Below, piece by piece: positions 45,924 through 57,820 of a DNA stretch of 64,000 bases. Position 1 is the stretch's first letter. Every line of letters starts with the position of its first letter. Source of the stretch: Artemisia argyi. Its lineage: Eukaryota; Streptophyta; Magnoliopsida; Asterales; Asteraceae. Under the pieces are notes generated by a model, which was not told the DNA's origin, made no database searches, and saw nothing but the letters and a program-made list of their open reading frames with translations. The stretch spans positions 4,944,928-5,008,927 of the forward strand of contig CM060684.1 of the NCBI GenBank assembly GCA_030686995.1, read 5' to 3'. Made by a program: the position numbers and the translations under genes.

Positions 45924-46814
45924 CACTCATTCATATTCTTTACTCCGATCCTAAGTCGCAACATTCTATTATAGGTTGCTCGTAGAAACCTACACGATCC
46001 AACCATCACCTTCATTACTTGCTATCTTACTTAAGGTGAGTTTGTAGCCCCACTTTCTATTGTTTAACTATTTTACAAACCCATGGGGGGAATACATGCT
46101 ATTATTTTTCTACTCGAACACAATGCTTTCTACTGTATGCTATCCGACTATGTTTTATTGTCACTAAGTAACGATTGCCATGTTCGAAGTCCCTATATCA
46201 TGAACCATTAGTCACTACCTATAGTGAGCGCGAATATTGTGAATAGATCTATTGGGATTGACGGATCCCATTTGTGTTGAACAACGATGAGTTCACACAA
46301 ATGCACTATATTTGAGATTTAGCGGTATAATGGCAAAAGTACCTTGATAGGGCTTCTATAATGCCAATTTTGTTGGTTCGATGTTAATGTTTTGGTTGCA
46401 TGAGCTTAGTGAAATAAATAACGATTTTGTTTTCTAACTATGAGTGTGAGTCTATAGCTCACACTACGATTATTGTGTTCAAACGATTTAACTAAACTCT
46501 ACGAATTCCACTCAACCTTTGTGTTGACCTCTCAAGCATGTATTTCAGGTTCATGACGATCAAGGATGGTACGGAAGGGCACGGATACTCAAGAGGGCTA
46601 TAAATTTTATTATCATTCAAAAACTCATTTAATGTAATTTGTAAACATGGAACCATCTGGGACCTCATTTTGTAATCTCTGATATTAATACAATTTGAAT
46701 GATAAATCTTTTAAAACGACTCAATTGGAGTTCGTTTTCTATTATTGTGACTATTGTGCCGTCAAGTAACACCCAGTTCGAATTCCGCTGCAACCATGAA
46801 TTGGGGGTGTTACA
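43630..46814 (+). repeat. Probable solo LTR, chromovirus-like Gypsy
   Basis: Begins TGTAACA and ends GGGGGTGTTACA (3185 bp), the TGTAAC/GTTACA ends common in chromovirus LTRs. Flanks TAATG and TAATA agree at four of five bases. A TATA box CTATAAAAG at 44354-44362 and a CA-rich start site about 30 bp on give plus orientation. No internal retroelement sequence adjoins it on either side. A long (AT)n tract sits inside at 45836-45921. Confidence 0.65.
45836..45921. repeat. (AT)n microsatellite
   Basis: About 43 AT units inside the solo LTR. Confidence 0.95.
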
Positions 46815-47866
46815 TAATAGGTCAGTTAGGCATACTAAATTGCGTCAACCATGACTATGCTTTACCTTGCAGATATTAACCAACAAGTATTTCAAAGTTA
46901 CACTTCAAAGTTCAAACTAGTTGACGTGAGGAATCAAAGTGAATATACCTGTCTTTGCCATAAAACTCGGTCAGAGTAGCAAATGTAAGTTGGCTTCTAC
47001 AAAAGATATTGAAATAGACCGATTATGATAAATCAATGCGCTTAGTGAGTGATCAGCGATTATGCGGGGATTATCGGCCGCTTAGACCGATTTTTACAAC
47101 AGAGCTTATGGATATCATGAATAGTTATCCTCAGACTTGAGATACCAGATAACTGTTGTGAATGTAGTGCATTCTGTGGAACAATTTAACGCTATACGTA
47201 ACTGGTAGTCATAAGGATTGTTTTTGGAATTGTTACGAAGTTCATGAGTTATGCTCGTAGTCAAGATAGAATTTGTTCCTCCAAATTTATTTTTTGAGTT
47301 TAATACTGTTGGGTCCCTCGTAGGGTTGAGAAGATGTTTGCATGGCCGTGCCCAAGATCTCTCCTGAATATGTTCAGAAGATTTGGTAATCTTGCTCAAT
47401 CATAAACAACGAGAAACAGAATTTTGAATCATAAAAGCAAACTCAAGGTTTCAGTTTTTGGGTACTTTTGTGCACTAGCTAAACTTTAGTTTTCTTTTCT
47501 CCTTGTGATCGATCGGATTAAACCCCCCCCCCCCTCCTCCAAGGGTTGACCTATTTTTGTAAAACAAAAATGGTTTTCGTTTTTACTTTGTGATAAAAAT
47601 AACTTGCATATTGTTAGTTCGGCTTTGTGCTTGTGTACAAGAACGTGATATAATCACATCATTGATTATATCTTGGATTGAATTGCAAAACTTGGTAAGG
47701 GGCAATTCATATAATCCTATTAACCCAATTAGGGTTCTTTGTCCATAAAGGTACGTTCACTTTAAGTTTTGGTTAATTTATTATATGTTATATGTATCTT
47801 TCGCTTCCGTATTATGTGTTCTTTGATTATTGGTTTATTTATATGATTGTCATGATATAATAATTC

Positions 47867-47871
<5 letters not shown>

Positions 47872-47926
<55 letters not shown>
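47872..47926. repeat. (AT)n microsatellite
   Basis: About 27 AT units. Confidence 0.95.
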
Positions 47927-47929
<3 letters not shown>

Positions 47930-48597
47930 AGATAAATAAAGAAGAACGAGATATATGCCACGTAGGTTAATTAATGATGTGGTATGCCATGTGGACTTTT
48001 TGTTAATGACTTGGCATGTCGACATGACACTTAACGGATGATTAACGACAAAGCTTTTGACCAACCCAACCAAAATATTTGTTGTTATGAAATTTCTAAA
48101 ACCGTTATATATTATCCATGATTAGCTACTGTTCATGTAGACAATTTTACAAATCATAATTAAGTTAAAAACCGTAAGACAAATCTCAGCCACACATTTT
48201 CCTCTCTTTTTCTTCCCCTTCTTTCCCTTTTATTTTTTACCTTGTTTTTTTTTTCAATTTTTATTTATTGTTATTTTTATTTTTTTTGCTCATTCCAAAA
48301 AAATAAAGTAAAATAAAATTTCGAAGGGCATAGCCCCGTATAGCTAAGGGAAGCCCGTCACTCCAGGCACTAAGGGTGAAGCCTGTCAAGTAGATCATCC
48401 CAACATCGATCACCCCCTATAACCTATCAATCTATCACCCCCAATGACCTATCACCCCACCAACTATTCTTTATTAATACACTTAAGGACGGAGCTCATA
48501 CCATATCATTATCGGGGGGAAAAATTTTGTTTTTTGTTTTTGGTATGGGTTATAACTAAAAAAATATAAAAATTTAAAAAAAAAATGAAAGGAAAAA

Positions 48598-48601
<4 letters not shown>

Positions 48602-48642
<41 letters not shown>
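48602..48642. repeat. Poly(A) tract
   Basis: About 41 A residues in gene-free DNA. It might be the tail of a retroposed sequence, but no source is recognisable upstream. Confidence 0.9.
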
Positions 48643-48644
<2 letters not shown>

Positions 48645-48838
48645 AAAACTTATTAAAATGGAAGACACTGAAATATACATATTGAAAAGAGCACACCTTT
48701 GATTTTCAAGCTTTTTATAGTTTTCATTTTATTATAAGTTTACAACCCGTATATCATTTATGATTTAGTCTTAAAGTGGTGAAGTGAAAACTTATTAAAA
48801 TGGAAGACACTAAAATATACATATTGAAAAGAGCACAC

Positions 48839-48842
<4 letters not shown>

Positions 48843-48924
<82 letters not shown>
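48843..48924. repeat. (AT)n microsatellite
   Basis: About 41 AT units, starting exactly where the second copy of the 54 bp repeat ends. Confidence 0.95.
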
Positions 48925-48926
<2 letters not shown>

Positions 48927-50125
48927 GAGGTTCATGTGAGATAGTTGTTAAAATAAGATAGTGTAGGAAGCCAATAGCTACAAGCCAAGTGGAATTTATG
49001 TTTTTAAATTAATGTGAAATTAAAAAGGGCAATTTAGGAATTCTAACACTTCCCTTTTATTTCCTAACAAACCCAGATATATGGAATTTTTACCCAACCT
49101 ATAACGTTATGTAAAAATAATGCCAAAAAGGTAGCAATCTTATAAGTATTAAGAGAAATATCACCTTTGTTTATAGTCCTTTTCTTTCTGTAAAATATAT
49201 ATATTCATTCGAATGAGAACATGTCATATTATCATTATATTCAAATTATTTAATGTCAAACGACATCATTCTTTCAGATGTCTACAAATTATCATCCAAG
49301 TTGAATAGAAAAATATTTATTCATCCCAGCTCTAAACTTTTAAATGAAAAAATATACTATAGCACATGCATGCACCTCCAACACATATTCGAATGATGGT
49401 TGCGAACTTGTGATCTATAACATGTTTGTGTTTTAAAAAAATTAAAAATAACCATGTCTAACGACACTCAAAGCTATCATCGCGGCAACACTTTTAAATT
49501 TCGTCTTCATCTTTTGTCTTTGTTTGGCCTTCGTCTTCGTCATCAGATGGCAGCACCTTTATATTTCGATTTTTATTGGTAGTTTACATTTTTGGGTTTG
49601 TACCAATATATGTTGTTAAGTGATGTTGATTTGTATTATGATTGTCATGTATCAATACGATTTTGTGATTGACTACTTTAATTTTTATAAAAGATTCTAG
49701 TGTATTAATACTATCGTGTATCATTTTTTCACTTGTATTTTGTGTATCAAATTTAATATACATGAGTATCGTTATAAAATATAATAGTCCCATTTGAAGT
49801 CCAATGATGGTCGTGTGTGTATCAAAATAAGGTAAAAAAATAGATGTTGAGAAGCTCTTGAAAAATGGTTGCAAAAAAGTCAAATGAAAAAAAAAAAAAA
49901 AAAATTGGTGAACAAGTCAAACAATATTAACGGGATTAAAAATAGGAGTGGCATTTGGTCTTCAAATGGGATTACAATTTTACCCATAATTTCAAATAAT
50001 TTACCTTAATGTCATTTAACTTAATCTAATATGATGACATCATTTTTGATACATCTAACGGTTTAGATCACTTCCTATTCTTCCTATTTTAAGATATTAT
50101 CCTATGTTAACCTCCTTCTCTCTCT

Positions 50126-50128
<3 letters not shown>

Positions 50129-50189
<61 letters not shown>
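50129..50189. repeat. (AT)n microsatellite
   Basis: About 30 AT units after a CT-rich stretch. Confidence 0.95.
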
Positions 50190-50193
<4 letters not shown>

Positions 50194-50359
50194 AAAAGTT
50201 ACTTTAGGAAACCTTAAAAGGTCCGGAACCTTTAAGAACCCTTTAAATTCAATCTCAACCATTAAAAATCTTGATCAATGGTCTAAATTAATAGTGGCAT
50301 TTTAGTAAATAGTTGGAACTATTATTTTCTTTTTTAATATTAAAAAGGGTATAATAGTC

Positions 50360-51472
50360 CAGAATCGTTACCTCTATTCGACAGGTTCATGAGATTCAAG
50401 CGATTGGCCCGGACATCATGAAACGGCAAGTCGGGAATGGTTCTTCAACTCGGTTTTGGAATGATACTTGGTGTGGCAGTGAATTGTTTTCATCAAAGTT
50501 TTCGAGACTTATGGCACTTGACGTTAACAAAGACTGTTTTATCAATGAACGTCGGGATAACATGGGGTGGAATTGGACGTGGCACAGACCTCGTAGAACC
50601 AACAGAGAATTAAGCTCCTTGGCAGAATTGTGTGAGTTGCTGCCGACCTCCTGGCATAGTAATGAAAATGACCGCTGGATTTGGAAGCTTGAAGGAAAAA
50701 ATGAGTTTACTGTTGCTCTTCTTCGACATTGCATTGACCGTGCCTTGCTGCCCATTGATCATAGTATCAAAACCAAATGGAATCCTTTAGTTCCTAAAAA
50801 AGTGAATATATTCATTTGGAGATTATGGAGAAATTGTCTCCCAACTGGTCTTAACCTCTTCTCTAAAGGAGTCGATATCACTACGGCAAGATGTTTCATT
50901 TGCCAAAGGGGGGTGGAAGATGTCGATCATTTAACTCAAGCATGTAATGTTACTTCAGGTGTGCGCAAGTTGTTAAGAGATTGGACTCAATTAGATATCC
51001 CTGTCTCGAGTTGTGAGGACACATTGAATTGGTGCGCTTCGTTACATTGCTCCAAGAAGACCCGCAACAGAGTGGAAGCTATGTTGTATGTTTGGTGGTG
51101 GTACATGTGAAAGGTAAGGAACAATAGTCTTCGTAATAACTCTCATGAAACCCAACTAGAGATCTTCAATGCTATCGTTTCTTTGACTTATCACTGGGTT
51201 CATCATCGTGACAGAAAAGACAACCTCAACTGGGACGAGTGGAACGAGTCACCGTTTAATCTTGTATAAGGTGTTTTGTGTTTTTTGGCAGTCGTGTGGT
51301 ATATGTTTGCTGTAGTTTGTTTTGTCGCATTGTTCCTTTTGGTTTTGTAGGGCATTTTTCCTCGAAACTTGTTTGGGATCGTATCAAAAACATCTTTGAA
51401 GTGAAAACCGGTGTCGCGGCCTTCATTGATGGGGTTTTTTCTTGTGTCCGGCTCGTAAGTGGCACAAGTTTT
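50360..51472 (+). mobile_element. 5'-truncated LINE, body left of the nested Gypsy element
   Basis: The insertion begins right after AAAAAGGGTATAATAGTC (50342-50359). The same 18 bases follow the poly(A) at 59286-59303, giving a long target-site duplication. Most of the LINE is missing at the 5' end, as is usual for target-primed integration. Its 3' part resumes at 59120 beyond the Gypsy insertion. Confidence 0.88.
50373..51269 (+). pseudogene. LINE ORF2 C-terminal part (zf-RVT domain)
   Basis: Codes for the end of an L1-type plant LINE ORF2. RQVGNGSSTRFWNDTWCG precedes the zinc-binding reverse-transcriptase tail domain: KWNPLVPKKVNIFIWRLWRN, CLPTGLNLFSKGVDITTARC, FICQRGVEDVDHLTQAC. The frame is broken by a TGA at 51108-51110, where the family has Trp (WWWYM, stop, KVRNNS), and then runs to a TAA near 51269. 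RT catalytic blocks are absent because of 5' truncation. Confidence 0.85.
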
Positions 51473-52881
51473 TGATGCGTGGGAATCGCACCTTGCTTTA
51501 CCTCTCGAGGGATCTCGCGAGGCTTACAACCCCCACCAGGCAGTGTACCTGATCGTTGTAGTATAGTATAGTGACAAGTACCGGGGGATTGATCGTTCAG
51601 CTTAGGAATAGTGTCGCTAGGATTAGAAAGCCTAATTAATAGTTCTAAAGATGAAAGATGATTATTTTTGTGTTTTTATATTTTATGAAAGCAAGTAAAA
51701 TCTCGGGTTTTGGAAGAGTGGGCGGAATTAGTTGTTATTCAACTAACCCAAAAACTACTTTATAACTAATTAAACTAATGAAAATGAAATTAAGCTAATA
51801 TTAAACTAAGGTTGTGAGCAGTATTTGGAGAAATTGTGTTTACTTAGACTTCATTACTCCCTAGATATCTTTTACATGTCAATTACTTGTTACACTTGTA
51901 TGGATGACGGATTGTATTCCTTAATACAATTCGTGGGGTGGCATACATAACTCCCCAACTCTATGAGCTCTTATCTCCTCCTACACCATGACCCAGCACA
52001 ACTATAGGGATTGTAAACAGTGGCTCATGCATTAAATACAACCAATAAAGACCTAGTACGCCTCGGTTCATGTTTCTTAAGACGTTCAAGCATGTTACCA
52101 TTTGGAGATCTGCCAGTTTTCTTAAGCCTAATATATAATATCATTCATCCAAGAACAAGAATAGACAAGTAATTAACACATAATCAACATCTAGGTTTCA
52201 TTAGATCTAAGCAAACACAAAGTAAATCTAGCCTAGCATAGTAGAATTAAGATAAGAACAAAAGATAAACAACCAACACATAGACATATTGATTGAATTA
52301 AGAGTATACTTATCTCAATTACAATGCAAGGTATCAAGGGTTTGGAACCCTTGAAAAACCTGTAAAAGAGGCACCAAAATCGTCTTTAGGGTTTCACCAA
52401 AACTTCTCCTTTTTTTTAATGAAAAAACTAGAAAACTATATATAGGAAAATCGTCCTGACGGCGTCAAGAGTAAATTCTGACGCCGTCAACCAGCCGCCA
52501 ATAACTTCCTCGGACGCCCTAGATCCAATTGTGACGGCCTTGGTGACGCCGTCACCACCTACGGTAAAATATTCTTGGCCACTTTGACGCCGTCATCTCT
52601 CCATCTGACGCCGTCACAACCTACGGTAAAATATTCATCCTTTCTGACGCCGTCAAGAGTAAATCCTTGACGCCGTCACCTTGTAATTCCAGCTTGGATT
52701 TGGTACTTTGTCGTTTTCTTCACTTTATGCTCCAAAAACGTCCAAAATAGCCTCTTTTCCAGAATTCACTCTCCAAACACCTAAAATCACAAAAGGAACG
52801 ATTTAGGGCAATATTTGATCAAATAAAGTCGGATTCGGGCTTAAATGACCCCCTAAAAACGGATCATTTTTCACCTCATCA
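51473..52881 (-). repeat. 3' LTR of the Gypsy TR-GAG element
   Basis: 1409 bp, TGATG...CATCA. It contains the tRNA-Asp-like tract at 51553-51582 and the seven TGACG/CGTCA pairs at 52457-52678. It differs from the 5' LTR at about five sites, for example TGATGCG against TGATGTG at the left end. Confidence 0.93.
51553..51582 (+). other. tRNA-Asp 5'-half-like tract (3' LTR copy)
   Basis: Identical to the tract at 549-578; see the 5' LTR entry at 57791-57820 for its possible role. Confidence 0.7.
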
Positions 52882-53422
52882 TATACCCTTACACTTGAGA
52901 TTTGCTTGTCCTCAAGCAAATGAGCTTTTATTCTACTCAAAAGACAAGTTAGGGGTCATTTAACACTAATATAAAAGTAATTACAACAAATAATCGTTCC
53001 ACTAAAGACCAATAGACAAGCACGGAGGTCATACACAAGCACCTCACAAATAGTGTTTAGATACTCACATCTCTCGGGTGTAATAAAGTAATATAACATT
53101 ATGGAAATGGAAGATATCTCTCACTACCTGTCATAGCAAAATAGATTACCATAGGCTTGGGAAAGGATCAAACCTCCACCACATGGCGTAAGCACCTAGG
53201 ATAAACTATCAAAGAGGTCTTTTAAAGGGTTATAACGTTAGGTGTAGGGATATGAATTACACGGTTTTGTTGGATAAAGGAAATTTTACTGGTGGCGAGT
53301 TAACAATCTTAGTTAATTACATATACAAGATGGCATTGCTAAGCCAAGACTAGACTCGACTTAAGCTAATAAATTAAAAATAACATAAAATGAACATAGA
53401 ATGAAAACGGGATGGTAGTCCG

Positions 53423-53456
<34 letters not shown>

Positions 53457-55312
53457 TTTTTGCATACACTCTTACCCTACCATCCAAAATAATACATCAT
53501 AGGGGTTTGAGCAATCCCCTTACACTTGAATCTTTACATACTTTACATTAACTAATCTAATGACTCGAATTAAGAAAATCAAAACACTTGGAGCACTTTT
53601 AAGATTAACGTACATATGGGGGTAATAATGTTATGTTCTTCCCCATTACTCCATAAAATAAGTACTTACCCATGAGTCCCAATCGTCCCAAAACAATATG
53701 TACAAAGATATGACTCGACTTAGCAACCATGTAATCAATTAGAAAGTTAACTTAGGGTTTAACAAATAACAATAATGCACTAAAAATGAGCGCATACACG
53801 GAAGGCTAAGGCGATTTGGGTGTACATTTAAGTGGGGTGTAACAAATTCTTCCTTTAAGTAAGATGCTTAAAGTTAGAAACGAAAAGATAGGCTCGGAGG
53901 GGTGTACTAGGGGTATCGTGTACTAAAAATGAGTACAACGCTAAGGGTGTGGGAAAAATTAGTTGACTTAACTAGCCAAGTAATATGACTTAAATGGTCA
54001 AGTAATTATAATACGGGTTTAACACAAGGGTGATCTTAATGCCTCTTATCATGTAGTAAATCCTACCACACGAATGTAGTCTCACTAGCGGTCTCGGGAT
54101 GCATCACTAACGCAAGTTCTGGAATCTAAATGCTACCGGTACACTCGTAAGCACCAATAATAAATGCTTTTCCTATCAAAACTAAAGGCGAACCTCACAT
54201 TTTTGGGTGGAAAATTTTTCTGAATATACGGTTATGTGCTAGTCATACAACCTCCTATCCATGAGACGCTTGCTATGGCTAAAGTTTCACTCCTAAATGT
54301 TGTAAAAAAATTTAAATTTGGCGCTAAAATTACACTAACAAGTATTTCTCATAGTTTTATTACTCATCTACTATCAAACAAAACAAACTCAAGCGAAAGT
54401 GCATATGTAAGGTATCATCTTTTTACCCTCCCCTTACACTTAAGATGAACATTGTCCTCAATGTTCAAGTAAAGAATGTAAAAGTAAAAAGTAAAGAGAA
54501 TGAAATCAAATACTCCCCTGATTCGCTCGGTATGGATTTTAGGTTGGCTAGGTTAAATCTTCCTCCAAGAAAATGAGCAATCAAAGCTTCCCTTCCAGAA
54601 TATAAATCATCTTCTTGTCTTAAATAACCTGTAAAACCTGACAAAAGTAGACAAGGCAACCTCGCGTAAAATCGGCGGCATCCTATATAAGTTACTAAAT
54701 CCTAGAAAACAAAGTAAGATATAATGCTTGTGGAATGAAGTTTGCAGATTTCCTGGAGATTATAAAACTTAATAATTCACAAAAACCATAAGACTCCGTT
54801 AGAAAAACAAAACGGGTAAAATTTCCAGATTTTTGACTCCTGACGCCGTCAAGAGCAATTGCCTGACGCCGTCAGAATGGACCTGCAGAAATCTTTATGT
54901 TAAGTTTCCGGAAAATTTCTGGAAAAACCTTGTCTTACTTCCTGGAAAATCCTGCAAAACTTCATTATGACTCGATACAAGCATTTGACTCTAACAAATA
55001 CGAATATACATGTTTATTAAATATCGTGGAGAATCATGATCGGTTTGTTTCTTAAAAACATATTTGGGGTTTCCCCTTACACTTATCTTTTGCGAAAATA
55101 CCTTTAGGTTGAAGTTAAGACTAGGCAAAACAACATAATAAAGTATTTCACATTTTAATTGAGAAACATGATCAACCAACAATAAAAATAAAACATGCAT
55201 ACGGAAGCAAATAACAATCAAACAATTAAAATCACACAAAACATGGGTTGCCTCCCAAGAAGCGCTTTTCTTTATTTACGAGTCTTGTAGCTAGACTCAA
55301 AGTTGTGGGTTA
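52882..55312 (-). other. Non-coding interior of the Gypsy element with repeated purine tracts
   Basis: The space where pol would lie has no coding sequence. The minus-strand motif AAGTGTAAGGG(G) occurs four times (ends near 52886, 53516, 54431 and 55073). The one at 52886 adjoins the 3' LTR and is the likely polypurine primer. At 54445-54475 the minus strand reads TTGAACATTGAGGACAATGT, a block I associate with Athila/Tat elements downstream of pol. A pair of TGACGCCGTCA inverted repeats at 54841-54851 and 54864-54874 repeats the LTR promoter motif with the same 23 bp spacing. A T run follows an (AT) tract near 53420-53462. Confidence 0.7.
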
Positions 55313-57538
55313 CTACGTGACTTCATCATTGGTTCCACTACCTAGGTCATCTTCTAAACCAGTTTTGTATTCCGGACCTAGTTGCAAGCATTCTTTGTAG
55401 AAACCAAGCATCCTATTTCTAACATACTCTACTCCTCTACGTCTATCCTCCTCATTCCTATAATAAGCCGCTTGCTTGTGTTCTTTTTCGAAATTAGAGA
55501 GAAGGCGGTATTGTTCGATCTTGTAGGGCATCTAATAAGCGACCTCATCATTATCTTTCTTGAATCTAACTATCCCTAAAGTCGGATCATAACTCATCCT
55601 AGTGGCCTCAACAAATGGTTTCCCGAATATTATTTGGCTTAGGTCGGCATCAATCACTGGACGAGTGTCTTCCACTATCATGAAATCAATCTCATAGGTG
55701 AGATTCCCTATAATCACATGCAATCCTTTCACTCTTCCTACAAAATTACTTATCAGATTTGTACCGGGCATCAACCTAAAATTGAGTTGCTTCTTCATCA
55801 CCCAATTGTAATAAGTCCTAGTCATGATGTTCACGGGTGATCTAAGGTCGATGTAAGCTTTCCATATATGCAGGTGCCCTATATTACATGGGATGTTAAT
55901 GTTGGAGGGGTCTCCCATTTTGATCAGGGGGTTGCCAAAGATATATGTTTTCTCGGGACTATCGAATAAATCCTTATGGTATTCCCGTTCCTCCTCGGTT
56001 GGCAACTTATCAAAGTATTCCTCTATAGGTTCTATCTCCTCATTTTTAAGCTCAACTTCCTTACTCTCATCCTCACTATTGGCTTCTACCTTCGCTTCAT
56101 CCTTGTCACTCTCCTCTATCTCTCTATCTATTGGCTTAATGGTGACAACATTGACAAAGTGGACATGTTTGGATGATGAGGGGTCCTTAGTTTGAATTCC
56201 ACTATTTGTGTCCCTAGTGTCCTTCCTAGGTGTGGCTAATGTTTGGTTGTTGAGGGCTTTCAACAAGTTGTCGATTTTGTTGGTCATCTCCGTTTGTTGT
56301 TGGTTGAATTCGTTTTCAAACCTAACTATGCGGGCTTCTTGAGATGCCATAAATTTCGACATCAATCCTTCAAGATTGTTGGTACTATCATAGTTGTTAG
56401 AAGGATTGTTGTTGAAGGTACGGTTGGATGGTGGACCGTTTGATTGGTATCGATTAGGCGGGTTGGAAGAATTGGGTTGATTTTGCTTCCACCTAAGGTT
56501 TGGGTGATTTTTCCATGAGGGGTTATATGAATCACTGTATGTGTTTGGCTCGGGCTTGAAAGTGTACCACTTATCTCCCGCTTCGTCGGTACGCGTGGAT
56601 GCGTAGTCCGCAAAAGCTGTTCCGGGGAGTTCCATACAATCACGAGTGTCATGGGGACCACTACATAATTCGCATGAAGAAGTGATTTTGTTCACTTGGC
56701 TTGAATGCTTCGGAGCTTCGTAAGATTTCATGAGAAACTTGACTTGGTCCTCAAGTTCCATGATCCTACGGTCGGGAGTGCTTGAATTGTTCGAAGGCAA
56801 AGATATTGCCTTGACCGTTTTGTTCAAATCACGGGGATCATTCCAACTTTCGTTGTCATAGAGAGCAAGATCTTCTATGAGTTCCCATGATTGTTCCGCA
56901 CTAAGATCACGTAGCTTACCACCGGCTGATTGGTCAATGGTTCGCCTCGTGGGGATATCGATATGGTCATAGAAAATTTGGACTTGGAGCCAAAGATCTA
57001 TGCCATGATGAGGGACTTTTTGGAGTAAGTCCTTGAAACGAGTCCATGCTTCGTAAAGAGATTTATTTTGACGTTGTTGGAACATCAAGATGTCATTTCT
57101 AAGCTTAGTGGTTCTCCCCGGTGGGAAAAATTGAGCAAGGAAACGAGTGGTGAGATCATCCCATGTGGTGATGGATCCCGCGGGTAAACGCTCAAGCCAT
57201 TGACTAGCTTGATTCCGTAGAGAGAATTGGAATAGGCGTAAACGGGTAGTCTCTCTAGTTTCAACACCTAGGTCTATGGAATCTACGATTTTGAGGAAGT
57301 CCTTAAGGTGTTGGTTTGGATCTTCGGAACGAAGTCCATGGAATGCACATCCGCTTTGCACCAACCGGATGGTGTCGGATCGCAAAGGGGTCACATTGGC
57401 TCCGGTGAGCTCAATGGTATTTCGGTAGCCTTGGTGGCTAGGTCGGGAATACTCTCCTAAGGTTCGGGGCCTAAGGGGTTCTAATGGTGGGTTTTGTTGT
57501 GGTGGGATGACGGGTTCAAAGATGTTACCACCTTCCAT
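55313..57538 (-). CDS. gag: Gypsy gag with degenerate protease-like region
   Basis: Starts at the ATG at 57538 (MEGGNIFEPVIPPQQNPPLE). Gag domain: GLRSEDPNQHLKDFLKIVDS, LFQFSLRNQASQWLERLPAG, TTRFLAQFFPPGRTTKLRND, AWTRFKDLLQKVPHHGIDLW. A CX2CX4HX4C zinc knuckle follows (CELCSGPHDTRDC). Near residue 555 a protease-like fold begins, but the active-site region reads IDLRSPVNIM where an Asp-(Ser/Thr/Leu)-Gly triad would be expected; Gly is replaced by Arg. The first frame is 668 codons and ends in TAG at 55532-55534; the same frame stays open for 72 more codons (MPYKIEQYRLLSNFEKEHKQ) that look like the normal continuation, so the amber codon is a late break or is read through. Confidence 0.85.
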
Positions 57539-57684
57539 GATGTCGGATGGTAAAGAGTTACGAACAAAGGCACGAAGAAATAAGATAGACTAAAGAAGAC
57601 CTAAAAATAAAAATAAAAATCTTACTAGAAAGGAATCTAGCAAGTAGACCTAATAAAAAGAAATCCTAACCTAGACAATAACTA

Positions 57685-57704
57685 TTCCCCGGGGTGCGGC
57701 GCCA
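57685..57704 (-). promoter_or_regulatory. Primer-binding site of the intact Gypsy element
   Basis: Minus strand TGGCGCCGCACCCCGGGGAA, six bases from the LTR end. The first eight bases pair with the 3' end of tRNA-Asp. The rest matches only if the GGGGA block is shifted, so pairing is weaker than in the Athila-like element at 41153. Confidence 0.75.
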
Positions 57705-57790
57705 AAAACTTGATGTGTGGGAATCGCACCTTGCTTTACCTCTCGAGGGATCTCGCGAGGCTTACAACCCCCACCAGGCAGTGTACCTGA

Positions 57791-57820
57791 TCGTTGTAGT
57801 ATAGTATAGTGACAAGTACC
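57791..57820 (+). other. tRNA-Asp 5'-half-like tract in U5, 86 nt from the primer site
   Basis: Plus strand TCGTTGTAGTATAGT then ATAGT then GACAAGTACC. Leaving out the five-base repeat, it matches the first 16 bases of plant tRNA-Asp after the initial G and then AAGTA after two mismatches. In the element RNA this is antisense to the tRNA and lies 5' of the primer site, the layout of a second tRNA contact such as those known for HIV, RSV and Ty1/Ty3. The match could instead be chance or a scar of copying into the tRNA. Confidence 0.65.

Larger units (their letters stand above)
46815..50341. other. Gene-free, microsatellite-rich region
   Basis: No gene supported. It holds (AT)n tracts (separate entries), an A run at 48602-48642 and a 54 bp segment present twice 141 bp apart (48647-48700 and 48788-48841, AACTTATTAAAATGGAAGAC...). 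The short minus frame at 47115-47399 shows no family features. Confidence 0.55.

Noticed and set aside
47115..47399. Hypothetical 94-codon protein on the minus strand
   Set aside because: No motif, no splice or promoter context, and composition like the surrounding non-coding DNA.
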